DNA of 35,004 nt from NCBI GenBank assembly GCA_023139045.1, contig JAGLOJ010000067.1:1-35004 (forward strand), read 5' to 3'. This document shows, in pieces, positions 17,755 through 24,958 of this stretch. The position numbers and the translations under genes are program-made. The notes beneath the pieces were generated by a model. It was not told the DNA's origin, made no database searches, and saw only the letters and a list, made by a program, of their open reading frames with translations. Position 1 is the stretch's first letter. Every line of letters begins with the position of its first letter. The stretch is from Candidatus Sabulitectum sp. Its GTDB lineage: Bacteria; Fermentibacterota; Fermentibacteria; Fermentibacterales; JCC-6.

Positions 17755-17782
17755 AACGCCCGCCACAAAGGTGACGGGCGTT
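17755..17782 (-). promoter_or_regulatory. Strong hairpin in the malQ 5' leader
   Basis: AACGCCCG (17755-17762) pairs with CGGGCGTT (17775-17782); inside, CCAC pairs with GGTG around AAA, leaving one bulged A. The 12-bp stem lies between the malQ promoter and start. In RNA sense the T-rich stretch that follows begins only about 15 nt later, so it could be a leader attenuator, a weak terminator or an RNA-stability element. Confidence 0.55.
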
Positions 17783-17853
17783 GCTAAGGAAGGAAGGTGT
17801 CAAAGAGTCCTTTTTTCCCCGCACGCCATTACAGGTTCTCTCTGACGGAAATA

Positions 17854-17882
17854 AGTATACATATACGCTAAGCGAATGTCAA
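17854..17882 (-). promoter_or_regulatory. Consensus sigma-70 promoter for malQ
   Basis: Minus strand: perfect -35 TTGACA (17882-17877), 17-nt spacer, and -10 TATACT (17859-17854; 5 of 6). Transcription would start near 17847, giving a leader of about 136 nt before malQ. Confidence 0.85.
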
Positions 17883-17946
17883 GGCATATATATATCAATG
17901 CAGAGATTGCCGTAACTGCTTTAATACAAAGAAGATGTAAAATGGA

Positions 17947-19149
17947 TCAAATGGTTCTGACTGGTTTCCATGTAATGTCGAGATTGGAAGGAATCACGGG
18001 AAAGCGCACGGAGATTCTAATTGTGGTGTAGTTGAGAGGATTGAGATCTCGTCTTTTGAAAATGTCCTGAATGATCTCTCCATAGTTCTCTACATCATCA
18101 AGGGTATTCTGTTCTATGGTGGGCTTTATTTCAAATCCAGGTTCCACAGGCAGGATTGATCTGGCCAGATCAATGAGTTTTTCATTGTAAGTATCTGATT
18201 CTTCAAGAATGGATGATATCATACGTGGAGAAAAATGGGAGTTTTCCGCAAAAGAGGTGGGTACAATTATGTCCATAACGGCCAGGTGACAGGGAGTTAT
18301 CACCTTCGCTGAAGTCGAACCGTCTTCGTTCATGAAGAATCCATGAAGATCCACAACTTCGGCAAAAACAAGATCCATGAGCCCTGCGTTTCCTGTTTCC
18401 AGTGGAAATATCTCTTCAACGCTTTCTACAAATCCGCTGCAGGATGAAATGCTGGGTAGAGAACAGTTGCAGAACGGAGTGTAATAAGGCAGTTTGTTGC
18501 CATTGGCAGGTGTAGCCAGTGGTTTGCTTTCTGGCGAATGAGGCAGGCCTTCAAACTCGGTAAACACCCTGGGATGAATATAAAACCAGGGAACATCAGG
18601 TCGATTCCGCCTGAGCCCGAAGGAACCCTTCAACAGAGTGAGTTTCCAGTCGGATGGAGAATCAGTCGGCTCAAAGAGCGAAATAGTCAGTCTGGTTTTC
18701 GCTTCCAGACCGTAGAGGAATCGGTTTCCTGTAAATGCCAGCTTCCTGTGATCCAGAGATGCCTGATAGGTACCTTCCTTTGAGTATGCAAGAAGCATCA
18801 TCTCCATGCTGGGTCTGTCGCCCGCGTGCAGTTCGACCAGCTCTTCAAAGAGAGTGAAATTCTCTTCGGCTTTGACAAGCAATGAATCAGCCACGCCTTT
18901 CCTGGACGCTGCACGGAGGAAGCCTTTGAAAGCTGACTTTCGCGGAATGTGTTTCACCGACAGGAAACAGTCTTCAAGCTCATGGAGTTTGAAGATGTTC
19001 CATCCAATCATTCTGTCTATGCCAAGAGTTTTGTATACATCACGAGGCTGCTCCAGATTGCCAGGAAGCGCCTGCAGAATATCAGTAACCGCACCCTTCA
19101 GACCGACAAGACATTCCTGAGCCTGCTGCCCCAGCAGTGAAAATTTCAA
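17947..19149 (-). CDS. Hypothetical protein of about 400 residues
   Basis: I do not recognise the family. An ATG at 19164 exists, but AAGGAGGT lies inside that frame, five bases before a TTG at 19149, so TTG is the better start. There is no signal peptide or membrane segment, so the protein is probably cytoplasmic. Residues 1-120 are largely helical with leucine heptads (LHELEDCFLSVKHIP; RKGVADSLLVKAEENFTLFE). The rest has mixed alpha/beta sequence with a small Cys cluster in PFCNCSLPSISSCSGF and a Trp/Tyr-rich strand VPWFYIHPRVFTEF. The C-terminus (TTIRISVRFPVIPSNLDITW) looks like paired beta strands. It is divergent from the lipoprotein gene at 19269. Confidence 0.7.
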   Translation of the reverse strand: MKFSLLGQQAQECLVGLKGAVTDILQALPGNLEQPRDVYKTLGIDRMIGWNIFKLHELEDCFLSVKHIPRKSAFKGFLRAASRKGVADSLLVKAEENFTLFEELVELHAGDRPSMEMMLLAYSKEGTYQASLDHRKLAFTGNRFLYGLEAKTRLTISLFEPTDSPSDWKLTLLKGSFGLRRNRPDVPWFYIHPRVFTEFEGLPHSPESKPLATPANGNKLPYYTPFCNCSLPSISSCSGFVESVEEIFPLETGNAGLMDLVFAEVVDLHGFFMNEDGSTSAKVITPCHLAVMDIIVPTSFAENSHFSPRMISSILEESDTYNEKLIDLARSILPVEPGFEIKPTIEQNTLDDVENYGEIIQDIFKRRDLNPLNYTTIRISVRFPVIPSNLDITWKPVRTI

Positions 19150-19213
19150 CCGAACCTCCTTCATCGAAGAGCAAAAGATAATATATATATAAGAAAAATG
19201 CTACCTGTGCATA

Positions 19214-19250
19214 GAATGCGAAACAGAGAAAGCTTGCACTTCTCGCATTC
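19214..19250. promoter_or_regulatory. Perfect inverted repeat in the divergent spacer
   Basis: GAATGCGA (19214-19221) and TCGCATTC (19243-19250) are perfect complements 21 bp apart, with a weaker inner GAGAA/TTCTC. They lie midway in the 119-bp gap between the divergent genes at 17947-19149 and 19269-20093. A shared operator or a leader hairpin is possible. Confidence 0.4.
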
Positions 19251-19268
19251 CTAAAGCATATTTATTGA

Positions 19269-20093
19269 ATGACAAACACGAAGAACAAACTGCGTGCAGT
19301 ACTAATTCTCATCGCAATGGCAGGGTGTGCCACCCGAGACAACACCGATTTCCAACTTTTCAATATTCAAACGGGAGTTCTTGCAGAAGAAACAGCAGTA
19401 GCTTTGGAATCGGCACAGTTGCTTGCTGAAACGAATCTGGTGGAAGCAATAAACGATGGTGACAGAAATTTGCTGGAGAATCTTGTTCTTCAAAGAGAGA
19501 ACATCTTCACACTCGGTACAGATTCAACATCCATAGCGGCCAGACTAACTGAGGCATTGAGCAGCGCGGATGAGGCTGCAGGGGTTATGGGCATTTACAC
19601 ATTGCTTCTGGCTGAAATGACTGAATCTCAAAACATTGCTTTTAAGGTTAATGCCGCCGCCGGACCCCGCATGGGAATTCTCACCGCCGCGATAGCTGCG
19701 CTTGTTGAACACGGCACCATTGAGCATGATGCAGAAAGAACCGGCCGGGCGATGCAGACTGCCTCTCCGGCAATTGATTCCATCTCAACGGCAATGGCTG
19801 AACTTACTGAAGCAGCAGCAAACGCTGTTCAAGCCACTTATGCAGACATGGCTGCCAGACGACAAATGTGCATTGTGACAACCGGTTATCCCGCTGAAGC
19901 AGTTATGGAACTTGTGACACTCAATCAGCAGGTCACGACATTGCTGCATAATCTCCAGGTTATCCATGATGCATGGCTTACCATTCCGTCCATTCACTAT
20001 GAACTGATGAGTTCCCTGTCGGAAACCTCAATCTCGGCCACCTTGCGAATTCTCATTGAGAGAATGAATGAGATCAGAGAGGAAGAATTGTGA
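19269..20093 (+). CDS. Helical lipoprotein of unknown function
   Basis: A 274-residue protein with a lipoprotein signal (RAVLILIAMAGC; Cys20). The mature part is almost entirely Ala/Glu/Leu-rich helix (AEETAVALESAQLLAETN; AGPRMGILTAAIAALVEHG; NQQVTTLLHNLQVIHDAW), consistent with a long helical bundle or coiled coil in the periplasm. No catalytic motif is visible. No good ribosome site precedes the ATG. The next gene starts within its stop codon (GTGA overlap), so the two are coupled and likely form one complex. I know no named family; two-gene helical systems of this kind could be envelope scaffolds, but that is inference. Confidence 0.7.
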   Translation: MTNTKNKLRAVLILIAMAGCATRDNTDFQLFNIQTGVLAEETAVALESAQLLAETNLVEAINDGDRNLLENLVLQRENIFTLGTDSTSIAARLTEALSSADEAAGVMGIYTLLLAEMTESQNIAFKVNAAAGPRMGILTAAIAALVEHGTIEHDAERTGRAMQTASPAIDSISTAMAELTEAAANAVQATYADMAARRQMCIVTTGYPAEAVMELVTLNQQVTTLLHNLQVIHDAWLTIPSIHYELMSSLSETSISATLRILIERMNEIREEEL

Positions 20094-20416
20094 GAGAAAC
20101 ACTGCTGAATCATCTTTTCAAGATTATTTCCACGCTGCGCAGAATCGAGACCAGCCTGATCAACGACCAGCAGCCGGAATGCGCTGCAAAGGTTGGAGAG
20201 GCCAAAAGAGCCCTCTCCTGTTTCAGAGACAAACTTATCACAGCACAGCTGACAAATGCCACAGACAAACTGAACAATGCAGCCGACCAATTGCAGGCAA
20301 CCACACAAGACTTACAGGCCTGCATAAATACACGGGAAGCCGCCGGCAACAAACTGGAAGCCATTCTCGGCAGCATTCCGGCAGCCATTGCCCTTTTGAA
20401 CACACTTACTGATTAA
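20090..20416 (+). CDS. Small helical protein coupled to the upstream lipoprotein
   Basis: A 108-residue protein starting with GTG that overlaps the upstream TGA by four bases. It is predicted to be all helix, with amphipathic heptads (LLNHLFKIISTLRRIETSLI; ATDKLNNAADQLQATTQDL) and two cysteines (Cys31, Cys44) within a first helical hairpin. It has no signal peptide or membrane span, so it is probably cytoplasmic, although the lipoprotein it is coupled to is exported. The 3' end overlaps the convergent membrane-protein gene by 11 bp. Family unknown; its pairing with the lipoprotein is the only clue to role. Confidence 0.65.
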   Translation: MRETLLNHLFKIISTLRRIETSLINDQQPECAAKVGEAKRALSCFRDKLITAQLTNATDKLNNAADQLQATTQDLQACINTREAAGNKLEAILGSIPAAIALLNTLTD

Positions 20417-20678
20417 GCAGCATTGCCCCTGCTATTACAAGAACCAGAGAGATGAGCATGCTGACGATGTAGCCTCTGTGAAATGGGCCGACTTCGCCGG
20501 TTTCCTGCATGGTAAGTTCTCTGTATTTCGACATGTAGCTGAACCACTTCAGTCTTATCAGGAACCAGTTTACTTTCTCGCCTTTTGACGAGAGATAACC
20601 CAGAATCTGAGTCATGCAGTAGATGCCAGCCATAGCCGAAAAGACCGCCAGAACCAGAAAAATACGACCAAGTTCCAT
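20406..20678 (-). CDS. Small two-helix inner-membrane protein
   Basis: A 90-residue protein. ATG with GAGAGGAG nearby. Two hydrophobic segments are clear: residues about 5-28 (FLVLAVFSAMAGIYCMTQIL) and about 70-88 (IVSMLISLVLVIAGAMLLNQ), with a basic and aromatic cytoplasmic or periplasmic loop (VNWFLIRLKWFSYMSKYREL) between them. No family is recognised. It converges on the small helical gene, overlapping its stop. Loop topology cannot be decided from sequence alone. Confidence 0.65.
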   Translation of the reverse strand: MELGRIFLVLAVFSAMAGIYCMTQILGYLSSKGEKVNWFLIRLKWFSYMSKYRELTMQETGEVGPFHRGYIVSMLISLVLVIAGAMLLNQ

Positions 20679-20923
20679 TGTACTCCTCTCTCGGGTGCTG
20701 GGGAAAAGATAACAAAATTACAATTGCTGTGAAACCGGCAATCTGGTAAGTCTCCAGATCCGGGGCTTGTCCCTGCTGGGAAAATTGAACAGTTTGGTAC
20801 TGCCAGGAGAGATACGGGGTGAACAGCATTCCCGGCCTCTGGTGAGCATCGGACTCCGGTGCGTTTGAGAGGCTGCTGCCGATGCAGGTTTTGGGGGATT
20901 GTAGAAAAAGAGGGGGGAGTAAG

Positions 20924-21976
20924 ATGAGATATTTAATCACAGCTTTTGTATTCGGCCTGTTTCTTACTGCATGCAACAACGGAACAAGTCCTTCACAGAG
21001 TACCGGAACCTGCGGATGGGCGGTTGGAGGAACCTGCGACGGGTATGCAATGATCATGCATACCGGTGACGGAGGAAACTGGAGCCGGCAGGGTACGCCG
21101 GCAACAGTGCCGGAAGCAGCACTGAGCTCGGTATCTGTAGTGGACAGCAATACTGTATGGGCTGCCGGTGGATTATCGGAAGGTTTTGGAGTGGTGGTTA
21201 AAACCACCGACGGAGGAGAAAACTGGCTGCGAATGGGATCGGAGATCTCAATCCCGGAGGAAACTTCAGCAATTGATGGAGTGAATGCCACAACAGCCTG
21301 GGTTGTAGGAGCGAACAACAGCATTCTCAGAACCGATGATGGTGGAGTTATCTGGTACGATATGTCTGACCCGCAGTTTCCTGACTGCAATTGGAGCAGT
21401 GTCTACCTTGTAAATCAATCCAATATCTGGGTCTGCGGAGATAACACCAGTGCGGCTGACGGGCAGATAATTCACAGCACAGATGGGGGAGTTTCATGGA
21501 GATCGGAAGCGGATTCTCTTCTTGACGGTGGCTGGTACATGATAACGATCAAAGCCTGGGATGAAAACAATGCGTGGGCTGTAGGTCACGGGTATCTGAT
21601 ACTGAATACCACAGATGGAGGCGACAACTGGGAGATAGTTACTCCCGACTCCATGCAGTACAGTCAGAACGATGCCAACGGCATAGCCCTTCTTTCTCCT
21701 GATGATGCATGGGTAGCAATTGATTACGGTAACATCTGGAAAACTGCCGATGGCGGAGAGAACTGGACATTACAGAACCCCGGATATGGGGGTTTCTTTC
21801 TTCTAAGAATTTCAGCTCTGGACACTTCGACAGCATGGGTAAGCGGTCAATCGGGATTTGGTACAGCGGAAGGAATAATCCTTCATACATCCGACGGAGG
21901 AAACAGCTGGACCAGACAGGATGATGGAACAAATCAAGGCTTATGGGATGTTGGCATTGCAGGTGCAATGCCCTGA
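20924..21976 (+). CDS. Lipoprotein with Ycf48/BNR-type beta-propeller repeats
   Basis: The ATG at 20924 is preceded by GGGGGGAG and begins a lipoprotein signal (MRYLITAFVFGLFLTAC, Cys17). The 350-residue protein contains about six repeats of the pattern VWAVGG... HTTDGGNSWT: SVVDSNTVWAAGG, TTDGGENWLRM, VWVVGANNSILRTDDGG, and so on. This is the Ycf48/photosynthesis-assembly and BNR/sialidase-like propeller signature. Family knowledge: such propellers bind proteins or glycans at the surface; none of the sialidase active-site residues is evident here. The final repeat ends HTSDGGNSWTRQDDGTNQG. Probably a surface-anchored binding protein. Confidence 0.85.
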   Translation: MRYLITAFVFGLFLTACNNGTSPSQSTGTCGWAVGGTCDGYAMIMHTGDGGNWSRQGTPATVPEAALSSVSVVDSNTVWAAGGLSEGFGVVVKTTDGGENWLRMGSEISIPEETSAIDGVNATTAWVVGANNSILRTDDGGVIWYDMSDPQFPDCNWSSVYLVNQSNIWVCGDNTSAADGQIIHSTDGGVSWRSEADSLLDGGWYMITIKAWDENNAWAVGHGYLILNTTDGGDNWEIVTPDSMQYSQNDANGIALLSPDDAWVAIDYGNIWKTADGGENWTLQNPGYGGFFLLRISALDTSTAWVSGQSGFGTAEGIILHTSDGGNSWTRQDDGTNQGLWDVGIAGAMP

Positions 21977-22206
21977 GAAAGCAAGAACACTCAGCCGTTG
22001 AATTGAATTAAGAGGGAAAGGGATGCGCCTGGGCAGGAATGCCAGTAATGTTCCTCGTAAGCTCAATGACTGGTTCTGCAGTATGCTTTGCGGGATGACA
22101 GGGCTTGGCCGTTCTGCTGCCTGGTGTAGCATGTGCTGTAACGCACATTAAAGAACAGCACCTCTGTCTTTTTGCAGACAGAACAAGCAGTCATTTCATG
22201 AAAGCC

Positions 22207-22509
22207 CAGGTAATCATACCCGCCAGAGTTTACCCAGGCCCTCAGCTCATTCTTGCCATGGAGATGATTATCGGTGGTGGTGGAACAATGACCAGAGAGG
22301 CTGCCATTCTTGGCGTGCCCTCTGTATCATTCTTCCGAGGCAGAAGAGGTGCCGTGGATGATAAGCTGGAAGCACTGAAAAGACTGAAGCTGATTGAGAA
22401 ACCTGAACAGGTTGAAGAGTTACACATTCAACTTAACAGATCAACACATGCAGCAATGGAGCCAAGGGAGACGGTACAGTCTGTGGTGGAGACGCTCCTT
22501 AACAGCTAA
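22207..22509 (+). pseudogene. C-terminal remnant of a DUF354 protein
   Basis: About 100 codons match the end of DUF354 (UDP-GlcNAc epimerase-like fold): KAQVIIPARVYPGPQLILAM, then GGGGTMTREAAILGVPS, where the Gly loop and MTREAA are hallmarks. A full DUF354 protein is about 340 residues. The frame stays open further upstream (TTG at 22105), but the family resemblance is lost there and no ribosome site is seen, so this is a 3' fragment. Confidence 0.6.
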
Positions 22510-22513
22510 TTAG

Positions 22514-22711
22514 CTATACTCTAACGAGTTCCATTAATCGCTCAAAAGAATACACTGCAGGTCTTCTCCCTGCAGCCTCATCCAGAGTATGAATAATATT
22601 TTTTCCAACTAGTAGTCTTGTGAATATCGCTACCGTTCCAGGAGGAATTCCGCTTTTAGAAGTGAATTTACTGTTCCTGAATACTGGGTTTGAAAACACA
22701 AAATCGGCTCT
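22514..22711 (-). pseudogene. C-terminal remnant of a Fic-family protein
   Basis: The fragment reads RADFVFSNPVFRNSKFTSKS, then GIPPGTVAIFTRLL and GRRPAVYSFERLMELVRV. This is the winged-helix tail of Fic domain proteins, which normally follows the HPFxxGNGR catalytic core. No Fic core is present upstream, and an in-frame TGA lies at 22714-22712. Only about 66 of the usual 350+ residues remain. Confidence 0.6.
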
Positions 22712-22769
22712 TCAGAAATTTGCATACATAGCCTGAGTGTACAAGTGTGGACATGACACTATATTTCAA

Positions 22770-22835
22770 TGGCGGATATGTTTCACTTGGAAACAAGGTG
22801 ATACTTTCAATGTTGAAATCGTTGACTATCACTAG
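22770..22835 (+). pseudogene. higB: C-terminal remnant of HigB toxin
   Basis: Twenty-one codons before a TAG read WRICFTWKQGDTFNVEIVDY and end with H, the strongly conserved HigB C-terminus. Upstream the frame continues only to a TGA at 22734 and no longer resembles HigB. The TAG lies just before the HigA ribosome site, so the toxin once preceded higA in the usual HigBA order and its front is lost. Confidence 0.75.
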
Positions 22836-22844
22836 AGGTGAGAA

Positions 22845-23141
22845 ATGAAAAAGACAACCCCACTGCACCCGGGCGAAGTTCTAATGGAAGAGTTTATCCT
22901 CCCTCTTGCTCTAAGTCAGAACAAGCTGGGACATGAACTGGGAATTTCTCCTCGTCGCATCAATGAAATTGTGCATGGAAAGAGACGTGTTACTGCAGAT
23001 ACTGCCCTTCGTCTTGCAATGTATTTTGGTAATTCTGCGAGTTTCTGGCTTGGATTACAGATGGACTATGACTTAGACAGAGCAATTGACGCTAATATGG
23101 ATAATATACAAGCAGAAGTACATCAATATCATGCAATATAG
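22845..23141 (+). CDS. higA: HigA-type antitoxin, XRE family
   Basis: A 98-residue protein starting LHPGEVLMEEFILPLALSQN, the diagnostic HigA N-terminus. An XRE helix-turn-helix follows (LGHELGISPRRINEIVHGKR), then TADTALRLAMYFGNSASFWL. ATG with AGGTGAG upstream. Family knowledge: HigA binds and neutralises the ribosome-dependent mRNase HigB and represses their operon. Here only a 21-codon remnant of HigB lies just upstream, so this copy is an orphan antitoxin. It may still regulate its own promoter or counter HigB toxins encoded elsewhere. The protein looks complete. Confidence 0.85.
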   Translation: MKKTTPLHPGEVLMEEFILPLALSQNKLGHELGISPRRINEIVHGKRRVTADTALRLAMYFGNSASFWLGLQMDYDLDRAIDANMDNIQAEVHQYHAI

Positions 23142-23350
23142 GATGAGATAACAACTGCATCAACCAGAAACAGCGGCGACGTTCTTGGCTCGTGGATACT
23201 GTTCTGGTTATGCACACGTTATCGATACATGTACCTCAAAAACTATTGTCTATCTCATTTGATCATATCTGACAGACTAACTATTTTGTTCACACGACGC
23301 TGCGCGTTGTCTGAATGCCGAGTTGCCGTTAAAACTCTGTCCAAAAGAAA

Positions 23351-23623
23351 CTAACAACCATTGCCGCTGCATCCGCCGCAGGGAGATTTCTCCTCGACTA
23401 CTTCAACTGTTTGCTCGCAGTCGTCGCACTCACAAGTGCAGGCCTCTTCGCACTCTTCAGCGTCACATTCGCAGCAATCACCGGCACAACCCTCTACGGT
23501 TTCTTCGCAGGTACAATCGTCACAGGAACCTTCCCCACCGCAATCTCCGTGGTCACAGTCGCCTCCGGCAATTACTGAACCGGCAAATACCAGTGTAAGC
23601 GCCATCAAGATAAAGTACTTCAC
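23351..23623 (-). CDS. Secreted cysteine-rich protein, probable metal binder
   Basis: GTG start at 23623 with AGGAG five bases upstream. The 90-residue product has a signal peptide (KYFILMALTLVFAGSVIAGG). The mature part of about 70 residues contains 17 cysteines, often as CxC, CC or CxxC (GSCDDCTCEE, AGDCCECDAEECEEACTCEC), plus many Asp/Glu; it ends SPCGGCSGNGC. This composition suggests a soft-metal (Zn, Cd, Cu) binding or sequestering protein outside the cytoplasm; a disulfide-rich structural protein is the alternative. It is the last gene of the arsR/metallothionein-like operon. Confidence 0.75.
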   Translation of the reverse strand: MKYFILMALTLVFAGSVIAGGDCDHGDCGGEGSCDDCTCEETVEGCAGDCCECDAEECEEACTCECDDCEQTVEVVEEKSPCGGCSGNGC

Positions 23624-23631
23624 AATTTCTC

Positions 23632-23763
23632 CTATTCGTTGCATCCGCACTCACAGCGACATTTTTTTTCTTCTTTTTCGCCATGGTGCTGACAGGTACA
23701 GGCTTCTTTCGCAGTCTCTTTCAGTTCGTTCCGGCTATTTCCACAATCGCATCTTCCGCACAT
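23632..23763 (-). CDS. Metallothionein-like small protein
   Basis: A 43-residue frame overlapping the 3' end of the arsR gene by 43 bases, in another frame. ATG with AAAGGA five bases upstream. It reads MCGRCDC at the start, ACTCQHHGE in the middle and KCRCECGCNE at the end: nine Cys (2, 5, 7, 22, 24, 35, 37, 39, 41) and two adjacent His. That is nearly the ligand set of bacterial zinc metallothionein SmtA (nine Cys, a few His), which is paired with the ArsR-type repressor SmtB. It has no signal peptide, so it is cytoplasmic. It ends eight bases before the secreted Cys-rich gene's start. The ligand composition is plain; homology to SmtA is an inference. Confidence 0.7.
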   Translation of the reverse strand: MCGRCDCGNSRNELKETAKEACTCQHHGEKEEKKCRCECGCNE

Positions 23764-24071
23764 AGTTTTCCTTTCCTGGGGCATTCAGCTCCGTTATCTG
23801 TATTGCTCAGCATTTCTGAGAATCCATCCATCATCTGTTCGAGTATTTCGCAGTTTGCCGTATAGTGTATGTGGTATCCGTACCTATGGTCTGTTACCAG
23901 TCCGGAGTCGCGCAACACCCGGAGATGCTGGGAAACCGAAGACTGGGAAGCTCCCAGTTTCTCGGCAATTGCCCCCACGCAGGATTCCTGTACCAGCAAA
24001 AGCTGAACGATGGCGAACCTCTTCTTGCAGGAGAGTGCTCTGCAAACTTTGACCATTTCAATTGAATCCAT
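23721..24071 (-). CDS. ArsR/SmtB-family metal-responsive repressor
   Basis: A 116-residue winged-helix repressor. I prefer ATG 24071 (GGGGG upstream) over the adjacent ATG 24074. The recognition helix lies in GASQSSVSQHLRVLRDSGLV and the wing in DHRYGYHIHYTAN. Cysteines at 10, 15, 31, 74, 97 and 104 and histidines near the wing are candidate metal ligands: Cys31 (QESCVGAIAEKL) sits where ArsR has its CVC sensor site, and 97/104 are in a C-terminal tail like a CadC/SmtB alpha-5 site. Family knowledge: metal binding releases the operator and derepresses the resistance genes. The downstream genes are a metallothionein-like ORF and a secreted Cys-rich protein, so it probably controls them. Confidence 0.85.
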   Translation of the reverse strand: MDSIEMVKVCRALSCKKRFAIVQLLLVQESCVGAIAEKLGASQSSVSQHLRVLRDSGLVTDHRYGYHIHYTANCEILEQMMDGFSEMLSNTDNGAECPRKGKLCAEDAIVEIAGTN

Positions 24072-24103
24072 CATACCCCCGTTCAAATAAATTAGCACAT
24101 GCG

Positions 24104-24135
24104 CAATATCTAATATACTTATTGACCATTGTCAA
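24104..24135 (-). promoter_or_regulatory. Operator/promoter region of the arsR operon
   Basis: TTGAC-CATT-GTCAA (24122-24135) is a perfect 5-bp inverted repeat containing a -35 (TTGACA, 24135-24130). With a 17-nt spacer a weak -10 TAGATA lies at 24112-24107. CAATA (24104-24108) and TATTG (24120-24124) form a second imperfect arm pair over the -10, as in ArsR/SmtB operators. It sits about 35-65 bp above arsR. Confidence 0.45.
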
Positions 24136-24168
24136 TTCACGAAAACCCGAAAATTGTATCAGCAGGAA

Positions 24169-24672
24169 TCAATAAGCAGAAATAACCAGAAACGGGCGGT
24201 GGATACCAGCGCGGATCTTTGTTTCCGGGAAGAGGGCTGAATGCCTTCCGGCAACGGAGGAAAGGGAATCAAGAACAGATTTAGTTAAGCTTGCGGAGCC
24301 GATTCCATTTAGTATCAGCAGAGAGAAGAGAGTTTCTTCCTGGCCCGTGATGAAAATTCCAGGCTCACTGTCCAGCCAGTCTACAAGAGTATTTGCCGCT
24401 ATTGACGGGCAGATCAATCCTGCAACACCTTTCTCTGCAGCAAGTGATAGAATTTCCCAGTCAGCTGAATTCGCAACGAAGGCGATATCACTGGAGGAGG
24501 AGTCTGTCAGAGAGTGAAGAGGTCCACTTACTGTTTTTCCAAACCCCAGTACGGCAGGCAGTCTCAATCCCCGGGAAACAAGAGTTACTCGTCTGGCAGA
24601 GGCAGTGGCAGTAACGGTGGCAGGTAACGGGCTATTTATCTGGATCAGGGGCATGTTGTAGTGAATTGTCAC
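24169..24672 (-). pseudogene. C-terminal fragment of a longer conserved protein
   Basis: The reading frame is open from 24777 to 24169, but no ATG lies before codon 41 (MPLIQINS), and neither GTG 24672 nor the open stretch above it has a ribosome site. The resemblance to a beta-rich module extends above GTG 24672 (GFITDIDHKDGTVTIHYN), so the start has been lost. The rest has SLAAEKGVAGLICPSIAANT and ends ETKIRAGIHRPFLVISAY. I recall the alternation of an internal beta-barrel-like module and a C-terminal module with this RxGxxRP ending from larger conserved proteins, but cannot name the family. Best read as a gene fragment of about 200 codons. Confidence 0.35.
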
Positions 24673-24958
24673 GGTGCCATCTTTGTGATCAATATCAGTT
24701 ATAAAACCCGGGCAGGGAGCCTGACAGGAATTGACCCCGGGATCAATTGCCAGCAGCTGTGATTTGTAAATATAATCCTACCGCGAATCAAGACATGGTC
24801 TAACAGCAAGAACTGCAATTGAATAAATGCTAAGAGCGCAGATTGAGAATTGAATTGACTATCAGCACATATTTTGACTGAATACTGTCTTCAGAGATTA
24901 TCACATGGTTCTCAAGAGAATCAACTGGTTAAGTACTAACCTGAGATTGCTAATCTTT

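Noticed and set aside
20711..20870. A remnant of a formylglycine-generating-type protein ending SIGLRCV
   Set aside because: The resemblance is limited to the last few residues; the preceding 45 codons do not match convincingly.
20413..21390. A 325-codon minus-strand open frame
   Set aside because: It overlaps the propeller-repeat lipoprotein and the small membrane protein in another frame, its translation is low in conserved motifs and it has no ribosome site.
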